From: Orbilia blumenaviensis
Lineage: Eukaryota > Ascomycota > Orbiliomycetes > Orbiliales > Orbiliaceae
Direction of reading: 5' to 3'
NCBI GenBank assembly: GCA_036872755.1
Contig: JAVHNS010000004.1
Location: 2,790,001-2,854,000, forward strand
Length of the DNA: 64,000 nucleotides
Of this stretch, positions 48,145 through 60,839 are shown piece after piece (positions within the stretch are counted from its first letter, which is position 1; each line of letters opens with the position of its first letter). A program made the translations under genes and the position numbers. Below the pieces are notes generated by a model, which saw only the letters and a program-made list of their open reading frames with translations, ran no database searches and was not told where the DNA came from.

Positions 48145-49188
48145 CTCCGTATGCTACCATACACTTAGGTACTTGATTCATGGGATTTACCAGACTGCCC
48201 TTGTTTAACAGATATATAAGTATTTTACGAGACCGGATAAGTATTGGTTTGGTTTTTATTTGGAAGGGTATTATCTAGACTATGGATTTACTGAACAGGC
48301 GTTTGGATTGAAGCTTCACTTAAAAAAAATTCTGTTTTGGAGGCTGTTCTTTTTAGCTTTGCTGTATTATATTTTATACGATGCTTTGTTTAGTACCTAC
48401 CGACCACCTACTTGAGTAGCTTACATTCTCTTTTTATATATTGATCTCGCAAGAGTGGTTTATATATGATACACAAGTACATCTTACCTACCTCTTGCTT
48501 ACTTTAAATATTCACTACTGCTTCTTTCCATCTTCGAATACATATAAAATCTGCATGCCAATCTATTCGAATTCAAACTAAGGAAATTCCTCAATCCGTA
48601 GAATCAAACTATGGCAAGAAACCGAAAAAAAAAAATACATTTTATTCTGATGTTGTTATGTGGTATGGGCAGCGACGGCTAATTGAGGCAGTTTGGGAAT
48701 GCTGGATTTGGCTAAACGGCGCAGAACCAGCCGCATTAGTTACGTCAACCACCACCTCCCTCATCGAATGCCGTCATGATGCCTTCAACTTCCATAAAAC
48801 CATCATCATCACGACAATTCCAATCGTCTTCGTGACGGTTGATGCTAAAACAGGGTTAGTGGTTTTATTTGCTAGCAGCAGCCAGTGACATTCCCGCTGA
48901 CGTCCACGTTGTACATGTAGAACAAGCATTACCCTCCGGCCTGCATCGGCCAATCGGCTCCATTGCACCTCCTTGCACCTCCTTGCTTCACCGCTTTCCA
49001 GCCCAATCGCCATCCTCCAAAACCTCATTCTGGCTTCTGAGAGGATACCTTTTGTTTAGCGCACTAAAAGTCCCACGTTTTTCATCAGCGAGGCTTCGTA
49101 CATGCAATCTCCCCCAAAACAACCAAGCTTACATAATACTCCCAGCTAGTCATCACCGTGATAGGTGTGGAAGACCAGGGCTCCAAAA
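48145..49188. other. Spacer and promoter of the Mg2+ transporter gene
   Basis: The left half is AT-rich and holds the 3' flank of the coiled-coil gene. The right half (48700-49188) is balanced and probably promoter plus leader. A 10-A run lies near 48627. No gene supported. Confidence 0.45.
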
Positions 49189-52100
49189 ATGACTGGCTCG
49201 GTGGCTTCCTCCGCTTCATCATCGTCAACATCGTCGTCAAATCCACCCAGCACCCGTCAACCAATCCGTAGGACATCACGTAACGGCTCTAACGTAAACG
49301 TACAAGCTCCATCTTACCCGACCGCGGTACCTGGTGCTTCGTCATCAACCACTCAACTAGAAACCCCTATCCCAAATAAGTCACCACAAAGCCATCGAAG
49401 GCGGCGACGCCGAAATACCGTGACTACTCGAAGGGCCAGCGTCATGGTCGATAATGATAACGAGATATCCATCAGCAATGAGGTGGTCGACACAGCGCGA
49501 ACGACTACTCTAGAAGGAAACTCGCCAGTAGCTTCAGCCGCGCGGAGGAATTCAGCTTTCTACCAGCTGCAAATACCCATTCACCAAAACCTCTCCTCCA
49601 CTAGCGTGGATTCAGCTGGTCTACTCGATCACCGGGAGCAGAAGTATACGCGACCAAGGAGATCGAGCACTATGGGTCTTGGTGAGATGTCAAGACCTCA
49701 TAGACATCATACCATAGCTGTAGTTTCAACATCGAGCTCCCATAACCGCCCCGTATCGCCTGGTAAACGCCACTTCCATAACCACCCTCACGGGTACTTT
49801 CAGGACTATACACAATCTGCCGAAGATTCTACCCCTGAGCTCCGTCGAGGTCCTACTGGAGACTATCTTTCCGACACCGAAGAAGCGCCAGACACCACCC
49901 CGCTCCTCGCGCGAACCCCAGTCGGCGGCGAGCATCATTACCATGCAACCGAGCGAACCTCTCTCTTTACCTCTCGCTCAAACCGCCCGGCCAGTGTATC
50001 ATCTCGCAGCAGTGGTAATAGCAGAGCAGGGAAGCGGAAGGCCCAACCCCAGCATCTCGCCGTTTTAAACGCAAACTACGGCAGCGTAAACTTTCCACCT
50101 TCAGTGCCCACGTCTCCAACACTACAGCCTTACTCATCCGGGATAGAAGAAAGTATTTCACCGGGTACTCGAGGTGGGAACCGTCGTAATAGTGGCATAG
50201 AAGATCACATCATCAACATTGACAGCGGACTGGGCCAGCCCAGTGATCCGTTTTTGGACTCTACACCACCTACTCCTCCTCCTGGAATCACTCGTCAACG
50301 AACGGGTGTTGGTGAGGCCGAGGAGGATGTATGTTTCCCTGTCAGCGACCGACTTACGGATGGAATGGGTACGCCCCCCAGATCGGGGGAGAACGGCAGT
50401 ATACGTCACGGACGTCGCAGGAGAGCAAGGGAATGGCCTGACCTAGGTGTATTCGAAGAATGGAGTCGCGAAGAAAAGGAAGAGCGAACGACGGCAGAGG
50501 GGATACGCGCCCGACAAGTTTCCGAACCAGTATACGTGGGAGGAAGACTAAGACCCACAATGAGGGGTTGGCATAGAGAGGTCGAGGATTTGCCATACCG
50601 ATTTACATATTTTAACGATGAGCTGGGGGCGACGATTCATGCACAGACGATAAGCGAGCTTGTCACGCCCGGAGAGACGACATTCAGGGATTTGTTCATG
50701 CCACCGCCGAGGAGAGTCAGCAGCAGCAGTGACGAGGAAAGTGATTGCGAGGAAGGGGGAGAGTGTCTGGTCGATGTCGGGTGTGGGAAGAGCAGCGACA
50801 TGGGTGCCGCAACACCAAAGGGTAGAGCGTCTACGAGTGTGAGGGGCAGCGAGGATTTGAGCGCACTAGATGGTATGGGAAATGTCAGTAATAGCGGAAA
50901 TTTCGGCGCCCCATTCCGGCATGCGCCGACGAAAGAAAGTCTATTCACGAATGCGACTTCCGCCGCCGCAGCCGCCGTAGGAGAAGAAGGCGAAAGACCC
51001 ACCTGGTGGTTGGATATACTTAGTCCTACGAAGGCAGAAATGAAGGTTTTCCAAGATGCGTTTGGGATTCATCCACTCACTGCAGAGGATATCCTTATGC
51101 AGGAACCTCGGGAGAAGGTGGAACTATTCAGGAATTATTACTTGGTCAGCTATCGCACCTTTGAACAGGACCCGACGGATGAAGATTATATGGAGCCTGT
51201 GAATTTTTATATAGTTGTCTTCCGTACAGGCGTTTTAACGGTACTTACCTCAATATATTATAACGGAGACGGCGAAATATTAACGTATTGGTTTTAGTTT
51301 CATTTCTCGATGACACCGCACGGTGCAAACGTTCGGCGTCGCATCCGTCAGCTTAAAGACTATATCGACATTACAGCTGATTGGATTTCCTACGCTCTGA
51401 TCGACAATATTACGGACGCATTTGGCCCAATTATCCAAATGATCGAAGAAGAATGCGACGAGATAGACGATATAATACTCGCTGAAGTCGAAACTTCAAG
51501 CACAAACCAAAAATCGCCATCTCCAACCCCATCTTTCGATCAAAGGCGTGTATCAAAGCTTCCATCCCTCCTTCGGCGCCCTTCGACTGCAGAAAAGTCC
51601 GACATATCCTCCAACGCCGAACAACCCGATGATGCGAGTATGTTGAGAAGAATCGCAACATGTAGAAAGAAAGTTATGGGTTTATATCGGTTGATGGGAA
51701 ATAAAGCGGATGTGATCAAGGGGTTCAGTAAACGGTGCAATGAACACTGGGACGTCGCACCGCGAAGTGAAATCGGACTATATCTTGGGGATATACAGGA
51801 TCATATCGTGACAATGGTAGCGAATTTGGTGCACGTGGAAAAGATACTGAGTCGTGGACATAGTAATTATCTGGCACAGATCAGTATCAAGAGTACGCTC
51901 CCCTTCCCCCATAGACTACCTACAGAATATCGATACTGATTGGGGACACAGTGAACGAGAGGCAAGAAGAAACGGCGGACACGTTAGGACGGCTAACAGT
52001 ATTAGGCACAATCGTGCTCCCAATGAACATAGTGACCGGGCTTTGGGGGATGAACGTTCTGGTTCCTGGGCAGGGCGACGAAGATCACTTGACGTGGTTT

Positions 52101-52231
52101 TGGTGCAGTAAGTTTTCTACCTGATTCTAATATGAACGGAAGTGTAACTGATATACCTAGTTACTGCCGGACTCTTGATGTTCGGAATTCTTTGCTACTT
52201 TCTAGCAAAGAGGGTATATGGAATTGTATAA
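49189..52231 (+). CDS. CorA-family Mg2+ transporter, Alr1/Mnr2 type
   Basis: Exons 49189-51240, 51298-51892, 51952-52107 and 52161-52231 encode 957 residues. Introns of 57, 59 and 53 nt carry GTACTT, GTACGC and GTAAGT donors. The first ~560 residues are a long Ser/Pro/Arg-rich cytosolic region, typical of fungal Alr1/Mnr2. The CorA part starts near WWLDILSPTKAEMKVFQDAF and HPLTAEDILMQEPREKVELF, passes YYLVSYRTF and NVRRRIRQLKDY, and ends with two membrane helices: LGRLTVLGTIVLPMNIVTGL followed by the GMN signature at 915-917 (GLWGMNVLVPGQ), then AGLLMFGILCYFLAKRVYG. It moves Mg2+ across the plasma membrane (Alr1) or vacuole (Mnr2); sequence alone does not settle which. An upstream in-frame GTG at 49165 is not used; ATG 49189 follows AAAA. 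Confidence 0.9.
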
Positions 52232-54047
52232 ACTATTACCTGCTAGAGAGTGCATTACTCTACCTGTCGGGAAGAGACGAGAATGAATATCTTGTGGTTA
52301 TTCCTAGGGGGTTTTTGTGGGTTTCTGGCGCTTCTTCCTTTTCTTCAATGATTCATGGATCTGGCATTTTGGGGAGTACGATAGCTTGTAATTATATTGG
52401 GGGGGTTTTATGCATAGATTGTACGATTAGCATGAGATGAGATGAGATGGGTTTGTCTGATTGTAACAAGACGCGCGCACATATGAAATCGCTCCTACGG
52501 GCTCAAATTTTCCAAATATTGCATACATGTCTTGATACTATACTACCTGGGCACCTAAAACTATAGGTATTCAGCTAATTACTATTTGAGCTGTGCGCGG
52601 TCGGCTACCGTTCTGGCCTGCGAGCTGATTGGAAATTCAGACATCTCTAGGGCAGACCAAATACGCAGCACACTGCGTAAGTCCCGTACGTTGTTACATT
52701 ATATTCGCTGTAGTGCAAGTGTGCTACGGCTCCATCCGCGGCGGGCGCCGGGTGATAGTTGTGTGAATGCACAACAGAATCCCTACAACATGCAGCGTCG
52801 TCGCACGGCTTTCGTAAGTTAGCTGCATATTAATTAAGTTCCGACCGATAGCTGGGGCACAGATCAATTGTATGCCTGCAGGTTCCCGGATTACCCAATT
52901 CATGGTGTCGGGTCACATCATTATTATAGGATTATATACCATTTATTTGGAACCCCATTCAGCTCCATTTTAGAGATTTTGCTTGCTCAATTACAATCCG
53001 CATGAATGATGTTGGCCAATACTCTGCCTAGCAGACGGACTTTCATTGGCGAGGATTTGGCGATGTTTGGCGCCGGTTGCTATGGAGAAAAATGTCACAG
53101 AGCCAAGTTGTTTACAACAGCTGAAGGGACAAGAAGGAGCAAACCAGCGTAGGAGAAAATTTGGACAGGGGTCGACGTCAGCGGGATATTATTGGGAATG
53201 TGAGAAGCTCTCGCCCCCCCTTTGAAATGCTTAAATATCAAGGTTTCTCTCTTCACCTTAAATTCCCTTCTAGACGTTTGCTAGGACAGTTGTTTTCGTT
53301 TTTGAGTTTTCTTAGGTATAAGGTTGGGAGGAATTGAAGGTTTTCCTTTGTTGCAACGAACAAACGAACTGCTTTTACGACCTGGCCCTGCAATTGTAGC
53401 GCTCTTACTTTATTTTATTTGTAACGACAAACACGGTATTTGACGGTATAATCGAGAGGGAATCCGGGAGACTAGTCTACCTCAGTACGGAGTATACTAC
53501 TTACTCGTCCAACGATAGTATTGCCGTCGAGATCCAAAGCGTCCACGGGACTCCCAAAAACCACGGGGCTGGCAGGGCTGCAGCTAAAGTTACATTTGGA
53601 CGTCATAACGGGCAGGGTTTGACGTTTCTGGCGCAAACGCTGTTTAAACTCCAAGGTGCAGAAGCCCGTCGCAGGAATACTGGGCCCAACTATATTATTC
53701 CTGCTGGCCGCATATTAGCTAGCTGAGTACTCCGCTCCTCTGCTCACTAACGGCATTGTTGTTTCGCAGCATCGATATCGTGCACACGTATCGTAGACGG
53801 AATAGCCGCTATAAACAGTACCTCTAGACATACCCAGGTGCATACCTTTTAGGTACTTCTAAGCTAGTTCGTCGGGGATCATCGATCAGGTTGTATTTCC
53901 CAAAGCGGCCCATCCCATCTCCTTCTGTGTAACGTTCGACAACCCATTTCGACCTCCTGCCACCGATAATTTCCCGTTTCGGCTGTTTTCTCTCTCGAGC
54001 TCTCGACGTCTACTCACCAACGACCGAACGGAAAGTAAGAAGAAAAG
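52232..54047. other. Spacer and promoter of the GH16 gene; nothing else supported
   Basis: A GAGAT repeat lies at about 52434-52450. Frames at 52132-52440 (beyond the transporter stop) and 52586-52822 show no motif. The last ~200 bp before the GH16 start are CT-rich, as in fungal promoters. Confidence 0.45.
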
Positions 54048-55576
54048 ATGATATCCCGGTCTACCGCTGCCAGGGGGTCCACTACCGCATTCTTTGCCAC
54101 TATATTAGCCACACTGGTGGGGGTAACTTCATCTCAGACATTTACCAACTGCAACCCTCTGTTTGGACGTAAGCGCAACTTCCTTGTATTATAACCGTTT
54201 CCCCATAGGTACATCCAGCTATACAGGGTATACCCATACCACCTAGAGGAGCTTCGACCCTAACTTGGGATTTAATATTTAGAATGCCCCGCAAACCCCG
54301 CCTTAGGCGGCTCCATGTCTGCCGACTTCACGAAGGGTCCAAACAGCATGTTCTATTCTATCCTCTCTAACGATAGGATAACCTATACAGATTCTGGCGT
54401 TCAATTCCAAGTCGCAGCCTCTGGTGACTCTCCAACCCTCGCCTCAACTTTCTATATCATGTTCGGCCGTGTGAGCGTCACTATGCGCAGTGCAACAGGG
54501 GTCGGTATCGTCTCTTCTGTTGTTCTACAGTCCGACGATCTGGATGAAATCGACTGGGAGTGGCTGGGAGGGGACAGTGTCACCGTGCAAAGCAATTATT
54601 TTGGAAAGGGAAACACCAATACCTATGACAGGGCGGCCTTTATTCCTGTTGATAATCCCCAGCTGACAGAGCACACTTACACCATCGAGTGGACCAGTAG
54701 TGCCATTACGTGGAGTATTGATGGTGCCGTAAAACGGGTTTTGACGATGGAGGCGTCGTCTGGTGGTGGGATGTATTACCCCCAAACTCCAATGCAGATT
54801 AAACTAGGTGCATGGAGTGGTGGCGACCCCAGTAACCCTCAAGGAACTATTCGTACGTTACTACATCGCTCTCCATATATTTTTTTTCACTCTTGGATAA
54901 ATGAGCGATAAGAAAGCTAATGATATCGTTCGGCACAGAATGGGCGGGTGGATACACCGACTACTCTCAAGGGCCTTTCAACATGTTTGTCCGGTCCCTT
55001 AGCATTCAAGACTACTCCACCGGCGATTCCTACTACTACTCCGACACCTCTGGTTCCTACCAATCCATCCGTTCAAATGGCGGAAGCATAGGCATCGGTG
55101 TCGGTGGAAACCCTAGCGGCACTGATACAGACTACGCACCTCCCACATTAACAAACATCCCAATCAACAACGGAATCCCTGGAAGTCCATCGACTGAGAC
55201 GGTCACAAGGACACGGACGCCTTATATCCCCCCAACCAGCGCGGAGGAATATTGGGCAGGAACTGGGTTTAGAGTTTCTTCAGCGAGTGAGTATACTTCT
55301 CCTTCTCCCGTAGACCCTAATCTCCCCTATATTGTAACCGATTCCCCGGACAAGAACGACGATATCGGTGGTACTGGTGGCAATGACCCCGGGGATACGG
55401 CTCCTGTTTATATTGTTACTCCGACTGCGAATTCAGGAAGTAAGACTAACGGCTTTGGAGGAGGCCGACCCCGGCTCGGGAATACTGATCTTTTTGTGAG
55501 GTTCTCGGAGTTGTTGTTGGTGCCGCCTTATGTTTTTGCACTAGGGTGGGGGATGTTAGGTGCTCTATTTTTATAG
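54048..55576 (+). CDS. Crh-type GH16 cell-wall transglycosylase, probably GPI-anchored
   Basis: Exons 54048-54168, 54283-54852 and 54939-55576 encode 442 residues; introns of 114 and 86 nt (GTAAGC...TTTAG; GTACGT...GCTAAT...CACAG). Residues 1-~30 are a signal peptide (FFATILATLVGVTSSQTF). A CNPLFGQCPANPALG opening is typical of Crh proteins. The GH16 catalytic motif is DEIDWEW with Glu129, Asp131 and Glu133 (E-x-D-x-E), in the order nucleophile, assisting Asp, acid/base. TYTIEWTSSAITWSIDGAVKR and PMQIKLGAWSGGDP complete the domain. After the domain is a Ser/Thr/Gly/Pro-rich stalk, then a hydrophobic C-terminus (VPPYVFALGWGMLGALFL) for GPI attachment. The enzyme transfers chitin chains onto beta-1,6- or beta-1,3-glucan in the cell wall. 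Confidence 0.9.
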
Positions 55577-56052
55577 TGACTGTTGCTCTTTTTTCGTCTG
55601 GGGCTAGACATACACTTATAATACTATATTAGAAGGGTGGTTTTTCCTTATTGTCGATTTTATTTTTGCTTTATTTGAGTATTACTTCATAGCGATGGAT
55701 ATTTGTTATTGCATGTTATGAGTTATAAAGTTAGATGATTACAGGCCCTGTTACCATTTAATCATGTCTTTTTAATGCCCTCATACAGTCAATATCTCCA
55801 CCAGGCTAGCTCGTTAGCTCCTAGCCTTTTCCCCAAATATTATACCTCCTGCTCAGCTCCGCAGCTTTGCGTGTCTACCATGACAGAATCCAGCTCTTGT
55901 TAAATTAAAATATATACCCCCAGAATAAAACTCCTTAAAAAAAGAACGAAACCTCGAACTCCACCCCGGTATTATATCCCTCTAGACGTACTTGATTGCC
56001 CATGCATGCAATTATTACCATTATGTAGAGATGAACCGATGACCAAAAAAAT
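55577..56052. other. Spacer between convergent genes
   Basis: It carries 3' flanks of the GH16 gene and of the minus-strand ORF ending at 56053. AT-rich; nothing else seen. Confidence 0.5.
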
Positions 56053-56337
56053 TCACAACCGAACCAGCCCAACCCCGTCCGCTCCATCCCACCACATCTC
56101 CACCCTCCCATCGTAACACATACCCGGCTGCGCTTTCACAGCAGCCCTATCCTCTTTCAGCGGCACTCTGACCTGGTTGAGACCGGGGCTGGTATACCAT
56201 GCGACATGCCCCGGTGTAGGTTCCAGCTGGATATCAAAAACCTGCGATGCTAGAACAAATCGTTTTTGTGGCTGTGGCGCCTCCATAGGTGGGATATCGA
56301 AGTAGAGACTGCCGCCAGTTGGTGGAAAGCGGTGCAT
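56053..56337 (-). CDS. Small ORF of 94 residues, possibly the 3' exon of the gene starting at 56644
   Basis: The frame from ATG 56337 encodes MHRFPPTGGSLYFDIPPM onward, with a WYTSPGLNQVRVPL segment and a hydrophobic/acidic end. Reading upstream in the same frame adds KRNHKDHKKFK before this ATG, a basic stretch following a CTAAC branch-like site and a TAAAAG acceptor. That suggests it continues from the membrane-helix ORF at 56462-56644. However, a single intron cannot join them in phase, so the join is unproven. No family recognised. Confidence 0.4.
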   Translation of the reverse strand: MHRFPPTGGSLYFDIPPMEAPQPQKRFVLASQVFDIQLEPTPGHVAWYTSPGLNQVRVPLKEDRAAVKAQPGMCYDGRVEMWWDGADGVGLVRL

Positions 56338-56461
56338 CTTGAACTTTTTGTGGTCTTTATGGTTTCTTTTAGTGACACTGATGTTAGTTAAATTCGAATA
56401 TTTTTACCATCAAATTCTGACCTCAGGCCACGGTATATATTGAAATACATCAAACAAACAA

Positions 56462-56644
56462 TTAAGGCTCAGAATTTAAAAAAGGAAGGGTGATTTTTTT
56501 TTTTACTAACTCAACATAGTCCAGAAAAGCATTCATTGCAAAGGCACCAATTCCCATGAATACTAGGTGTATCGCGGCGGTGGGGAACCAGCTCGACCAT
56601 TCTCCCTGCCGCGGGATAGATAGATAGTTATATGAGCTGGACAT
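56462..56644 (-). CDS. Small single-helix membrane ORF, possibly the 5' exon of a two- or three-exon gene
   Basis: ATG 56644 opens 60 codons. Residues ~19-42 (WFPTAAIHLVFMGIGAFAMN) form one membrane helix after a polar N-terminus. Its credible part ends at FLDYVEL, immediately before GTAAAAAAAAAAATC, a donor-like site inside an A11 run. The downstream partner may be the frame at 56053-56337, but that needs phase 2 while this donor is phase 0; either a middle exon or a homopolymer length error would be required. The layout recalls small inner-membrane subunits, but I do not recognise a family. Confidence 0.4.
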   Translation of the reverse strand: MSSSYNYLSIPRQGEWSSWFPTAAIHLVFMGIGAFAMNAFLDYVELVKKKITLPFLNSEP

Positions 56645-57551
56645 ATTTGATGACTAATTCGGTATTTATATATAAAGGGGTGGATTATGATAGATCGATA
56701 TCTGATATTTGTATCAGATAAATGCTTTGGGAAGGTTTGAACTTGAAAAAAAAAAGCCGTTGCATCAATTGTTCGTTATGTTTTTTTCGGAATCTGGAAG
56801 GTGTGCGCGTTCGATTATAATATAAGGGGGACCGTGCTGGCGGTAGGTGCCGCCCCAGGGTAGCTACGTAGCTGTGCAGGGTAGTTATAAACCTGGTATA
56901 CGGGTCAATTCCAATTGAGCTCCAGAGCTCTGGTGAAAATATATTTTAAATTTCGACATGTGAAAAACGGTACGGCTTCAACAAAAAAATTTTAAAGATA
57001 TCAAGAGATAGACACCATACAAAGAATCGGCATGGCCGAACGATATCGGCAATCGGGATCGATGTGGGGGTATTCTCCGTGCCATTGGTCAATGATGCAA
57101 CGTTTTTTCCTTTTCCATTTTCCGAAATTGTCCCTATTTGTTGCATGTTTGATCCGGTGAACACCACCTAGCACGTGGGAGTCGAGTTACCTAGGTTAAT
57201 TTATCGGTAATGGGTCTCGCCACTATATTACAGAGACAGCCTTTTTCCAGCGTATAATTTTTTTGGTGGGCCCTTGAAGCACTCAACAGGTTGCCGGTTA
57301 ATATTATGGACAGACTGTTGGGAATTTCTATATTAAGTTATATGCCTGTCTATTCAATCGTACGAGCAGGGGGTGGTGCGTCTATGGTATCTCTTTCTGC
57401 CGACTGTGAAACAGCATCTTGTGGTCACGCACCTTACCTTAACCGCATGCGACGGAGGAGCATACTCCACACCGTGTAAGAACCACTTGGAAAGATATAT
57501 CTATCTATCCCGCTCCATAAGCCTGATACGACGACTGTTTATCGGTGAACT
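56645..57551. other. Spacer; nothing supported
   Basis: AT-rich. It contains a perfect ACCTAGGT at 57189-57196. The right end is the 3' flank of MCM4. Confidence 0.5.
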
Positions 57552-60500
57552 CTAAATCCCCGTCACCCTCCTAATCTTCCTAGCCATTCCATCCCCACCA
57601 ACATTGACAACATGCCCCTCTCCCTCTAATGCAGCAACCGCATCCATAAACTCTCCTTGACCCATCCCAGCACCAGCGCCCCCCTCGCCTTGAAGCTTCG
57701 CGAATACCTCGCGTAGCATAACGGACCCACCACCCCTCGTCATATCATCTAGCATTGTGACGATCGCATTCTTCAAATCCCCACGCCTGCGACGTTCACT
57801 GACTCCGACACCGGAAATGAGATCCATATCGATTCTTCCTGTCAAAGGATCTGTAGCGCTCTCCTTGATAGCAGAGCGAATGAGACGGACTGCTTCTAAA
57901 ACGTCGCGCAGTTCAACCTCATTCGATAGGCGCATCTTGGCGTGAGCTTCCGACAGACGAATCATAGATTCTAGCTGACGGGTCGTAGCAGTTATACGAC
58001 GTTCAGCGGCACGAACGTCCTCACCAAGTTTTCGCATAGCAACATAGGAGCGAACGAGCTCTTCGGAAGCCTCCTCAGTGATTCTTGGGTGGATGTTTTG
58101 ACGAGCATATGAGACGTAAGAAGTCAAGAATTCGATAGGCTGTAAGAATAATAATTAGTTGTGACCGTAATGTAAATTTTAGATAGTAAGATAGTGGGAG
58201 AACATACGAGAATCTCTTTCTGGGCTGCATTCTCCGGTCTATCTTCTAGGTACATGCCGACCAAATGCCTTGCCAGCATCTTATCTGATTTTTCATCAAC
58301 TTTGTCCAACATAAGGTAGATCAAATCGAATCTACTCATAAGTGTCGGAGGCAGGTCGATATTCTGTGGTACCGAAAGATTTGGATTATATTTACTGCCA
58401 ATCGGGTTTGCAGACGCGAGGATAGAGGTACGGGCGTTAAGTGTAGTAATGATACCAGCTTTGGCGATCGAAACTGTCTGCTGTTCCATCACTTCATGAA
58501 GAACCGATCTTGTAGCTTCTGACATTTTATCAAATTCGTCAATACAGCAGATACCGCCATCTGAGAGAACCAACGCTCCGGATTCAAGAACTAGCTGTTT
58601 AGATTCCGGGTCTCGAGTGACATAGGCAGTCAAACCGACGGCTGATGAACCTTTGCCGCTGGTGTAGATACCTCTTGGCGCGATCCGGTTGACATAAGAC
58701 AACATCTGAGATTTTGAAGTAGATGGGTCACCACAAAGTAGAATGTTGATATCGCCACGGTACCGCGGTGCACCACCTCTTTCGAATGTCTTATTTGTGC
58801 CGCCAAATAGCTGTAGAAGAATACCCTTCTTCACATCGTCATTTTCAAATACACTAGGTGCCAACGATCTGGAAAGTAGTTCGTAGGCATCGTATCTTGC
58901 GCCGACTTCCTTAATTTTCTCGATTTCGGCTTCAGTGATTTTTCGGACCTCGTCAACGTCCGCAGATACTTTATCTGCCATACTACCCTCCATGGTTGTA
59001 ACATCGAGGCCCAGCCTCTTTTTGTCTACCTTTTGGATGTGTACCGCATCAATGTACGTTTTGAACAAACTCTTTACCGACCTTTGCCTCGGGTTGACGC
59101 GCACGGGCACGCCCCTGAAAATACCCGTCACCTCAACACGGTCACCAGCTTTGCAGACATCCACCATTTCGTCATACATCAGAATGGATACGGAATGTGG
59201 AGTCTGGCCGTCAGGTATACTATCCGGAGTTTCCTGAAGTTTTAGGATTTGCTTGTCTGCAAACTCAGAGCGGTTGTGAATGAGTTGCATTGAGTTGGGC
59301 GCATTGCAGACGTCTCGGGGGCACCGTGTAGGTTCAATGATCTTCCCGCGTTCGATTTCAACTTTGACATCCTGATTGCAAACTTCGCAGCGGAAGAAGG
59401 CCATTTTCATGTCCGGGATTACCGGTGTTGTCCGGATTACGAGACCCTTGATGCTGACAACTTTATCAATGTCTATTCATTATTTTCGTTAGCCTCAGGC
59501 AATGGCGACGAGTGAAATTGGCATTCTCACCATTCGGGTTCAACTCTCTCATATTCGACTGTTTCTCCAGGTTGAACGGTCGAACTTGGTACATGTCCTT
59601 CTCGAACTCGTTAAGCTCGTCTTCTCTAGCACCCAGCCTTACAAACAACTCTTTCATCTCATCCTTGACTACCTGATCCATTAACGGAATTATTTCTGCT
59701 GGGTAATTAATCAACTGGTGATAAAACTTCTTTGTTTGCGGGAAGGCTAGCAAGTTTTTGCAGTCAACGTTCAACCCCGTAACATGCAGCTCCTTCATAG
59801 CCTTCAGCATTTCATCGTATACAAGTTCTTCGCCTGTACCCGGGGCAACGGTTTCGCCGTTATATATCATTCGGTATTTACGCTTGAAGTTTCTAAGGAA
59901 ATTTCGGAAGGTACGCATAGAATCGATAATCGAGATGTTAGTTCCCCAGATGAAACGGTGGGTAAACTCGTCGGCTTCCGAGGTCTGGAAAGTATTGGCA
60001 TCAGATTGACCGCCCGGACGGGGTAAAAAAAGACGAGGCTGGCCATCGGGGCCGAATGAATCGGACATAGGGATGTCATTTCGATTTCGACGAGCTCGAG
60101 GGGTGGCTTCGCTGTCCTGACTATTCGTAGCTTAGCATCCAACACGCTATTTAACAGGTATACGTAAACCTGACTTACTTTCCGTATAGACGGTTGGGGC
60201 CGTCTGATGATGGCCCTCCGGGCGTGCTAGGGTCATAACGAAGGGGCGACGAAGCTATGAGATCTTCGAGTTAGCCTTCATGTAACTCCAAATCTGTTTC
60301 AAAGCGCAATAATACATACGCATTCCCCAAACATCAGATCTCCCGCTCGCTCGCGGAGTAGCAGGATCCTCTGGCATCTCCGGCGCAGGACTACTGCTCG
60401 GGTACTCCATCGGATCGCTCATGTCCATATCATCGCGTTCGGAATGTGGAGCAGGCGAAGAAGAAGCCTCGCTTCGGAATAGTGGTGAATCTGTAACCGC

Positions 60501-60629
60501 AGCTCGAATGGGGCGAGAAGGCGTTGCAAGGTTAGAGCCAGCAGCTGCAGATCTTGCGCTGCGTGTGCTGCGTGCGGTTTGTGGGGTTGCTTGAGGAGTC
60601 CCTCGTGCGGATCGACGAGGGGTCGACAT
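57552..60629 (-). CDS. MCM4: DNA replication licensing factor MCM4
   Basis: Exons 60629-60320, 60254-60179, 60120-59531, 59472-58208 and 58139-57552 encode 942 residues. Introns of 65, 58, 58 and 68 nt have GTATGT, GTAAGT, GTGAGA and GTATGT donors. Residues 1-~150 are a Ser/Thr/Pro/Arg-rich tail with SP/TP sites, the segment phosphorylated by DDK/CDK in other fungi. The MCM N-terminal part follows, with zinc-finger cysteines at 354, 357, 376 and 381 (CEVC...CPRDVC). The AAA+ core has Walker A GDPSTSKS (~573-580), Walker B CCIDEFDK (~635-641) and arginine finger MSRFD (~705). The sensor-2/winged-helix end includes [15 protein letters not shown]. It is a subunit of the MCM2-7 replicative helicase. 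MCM4 is chosen over the other paralogues from [19 protein letters not shown] and the overall order; I hold this strongly. Internal ATG of the tail (60629) is the first in frame. Confidence 0.93.
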
Positions 60630-60833
60630 GGTGGAGGTAGTTAGCTGTCGTGGAGCTACAACCTTCGCGTGGGGAAAAAGTTGTAGGTGGTCGATTGGAG
60701 TAAGTAGGAATGCCGACAGCTGGGGAGGTAGAGTAGGCGAGGATGGAAAACGTAATAGCTTGGGTATCAATCGTACAGCTGTTGTTGAGGTTTTCACGAC
60801 GTCCTTAGACAGCTGAAGTTGCAAGTCTCGTCA

Positions 60834-60839
60834 ACGCGT
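60834..60839. promoter_or_regulatory. MCB box (ACGCGT) upstream of MCM4
   Basis: ACGCGT, the MluI cell-cycle box bound by MBF (Mbp1-Swi6 type) in fungi, lies about 205 bp upstream of the MCM4 start. MCM genes are classical MBF targets at G1/S, so regulation is plausible. A single copy was seen; I did not find a second box in this promoter. Confidence 0.5.
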
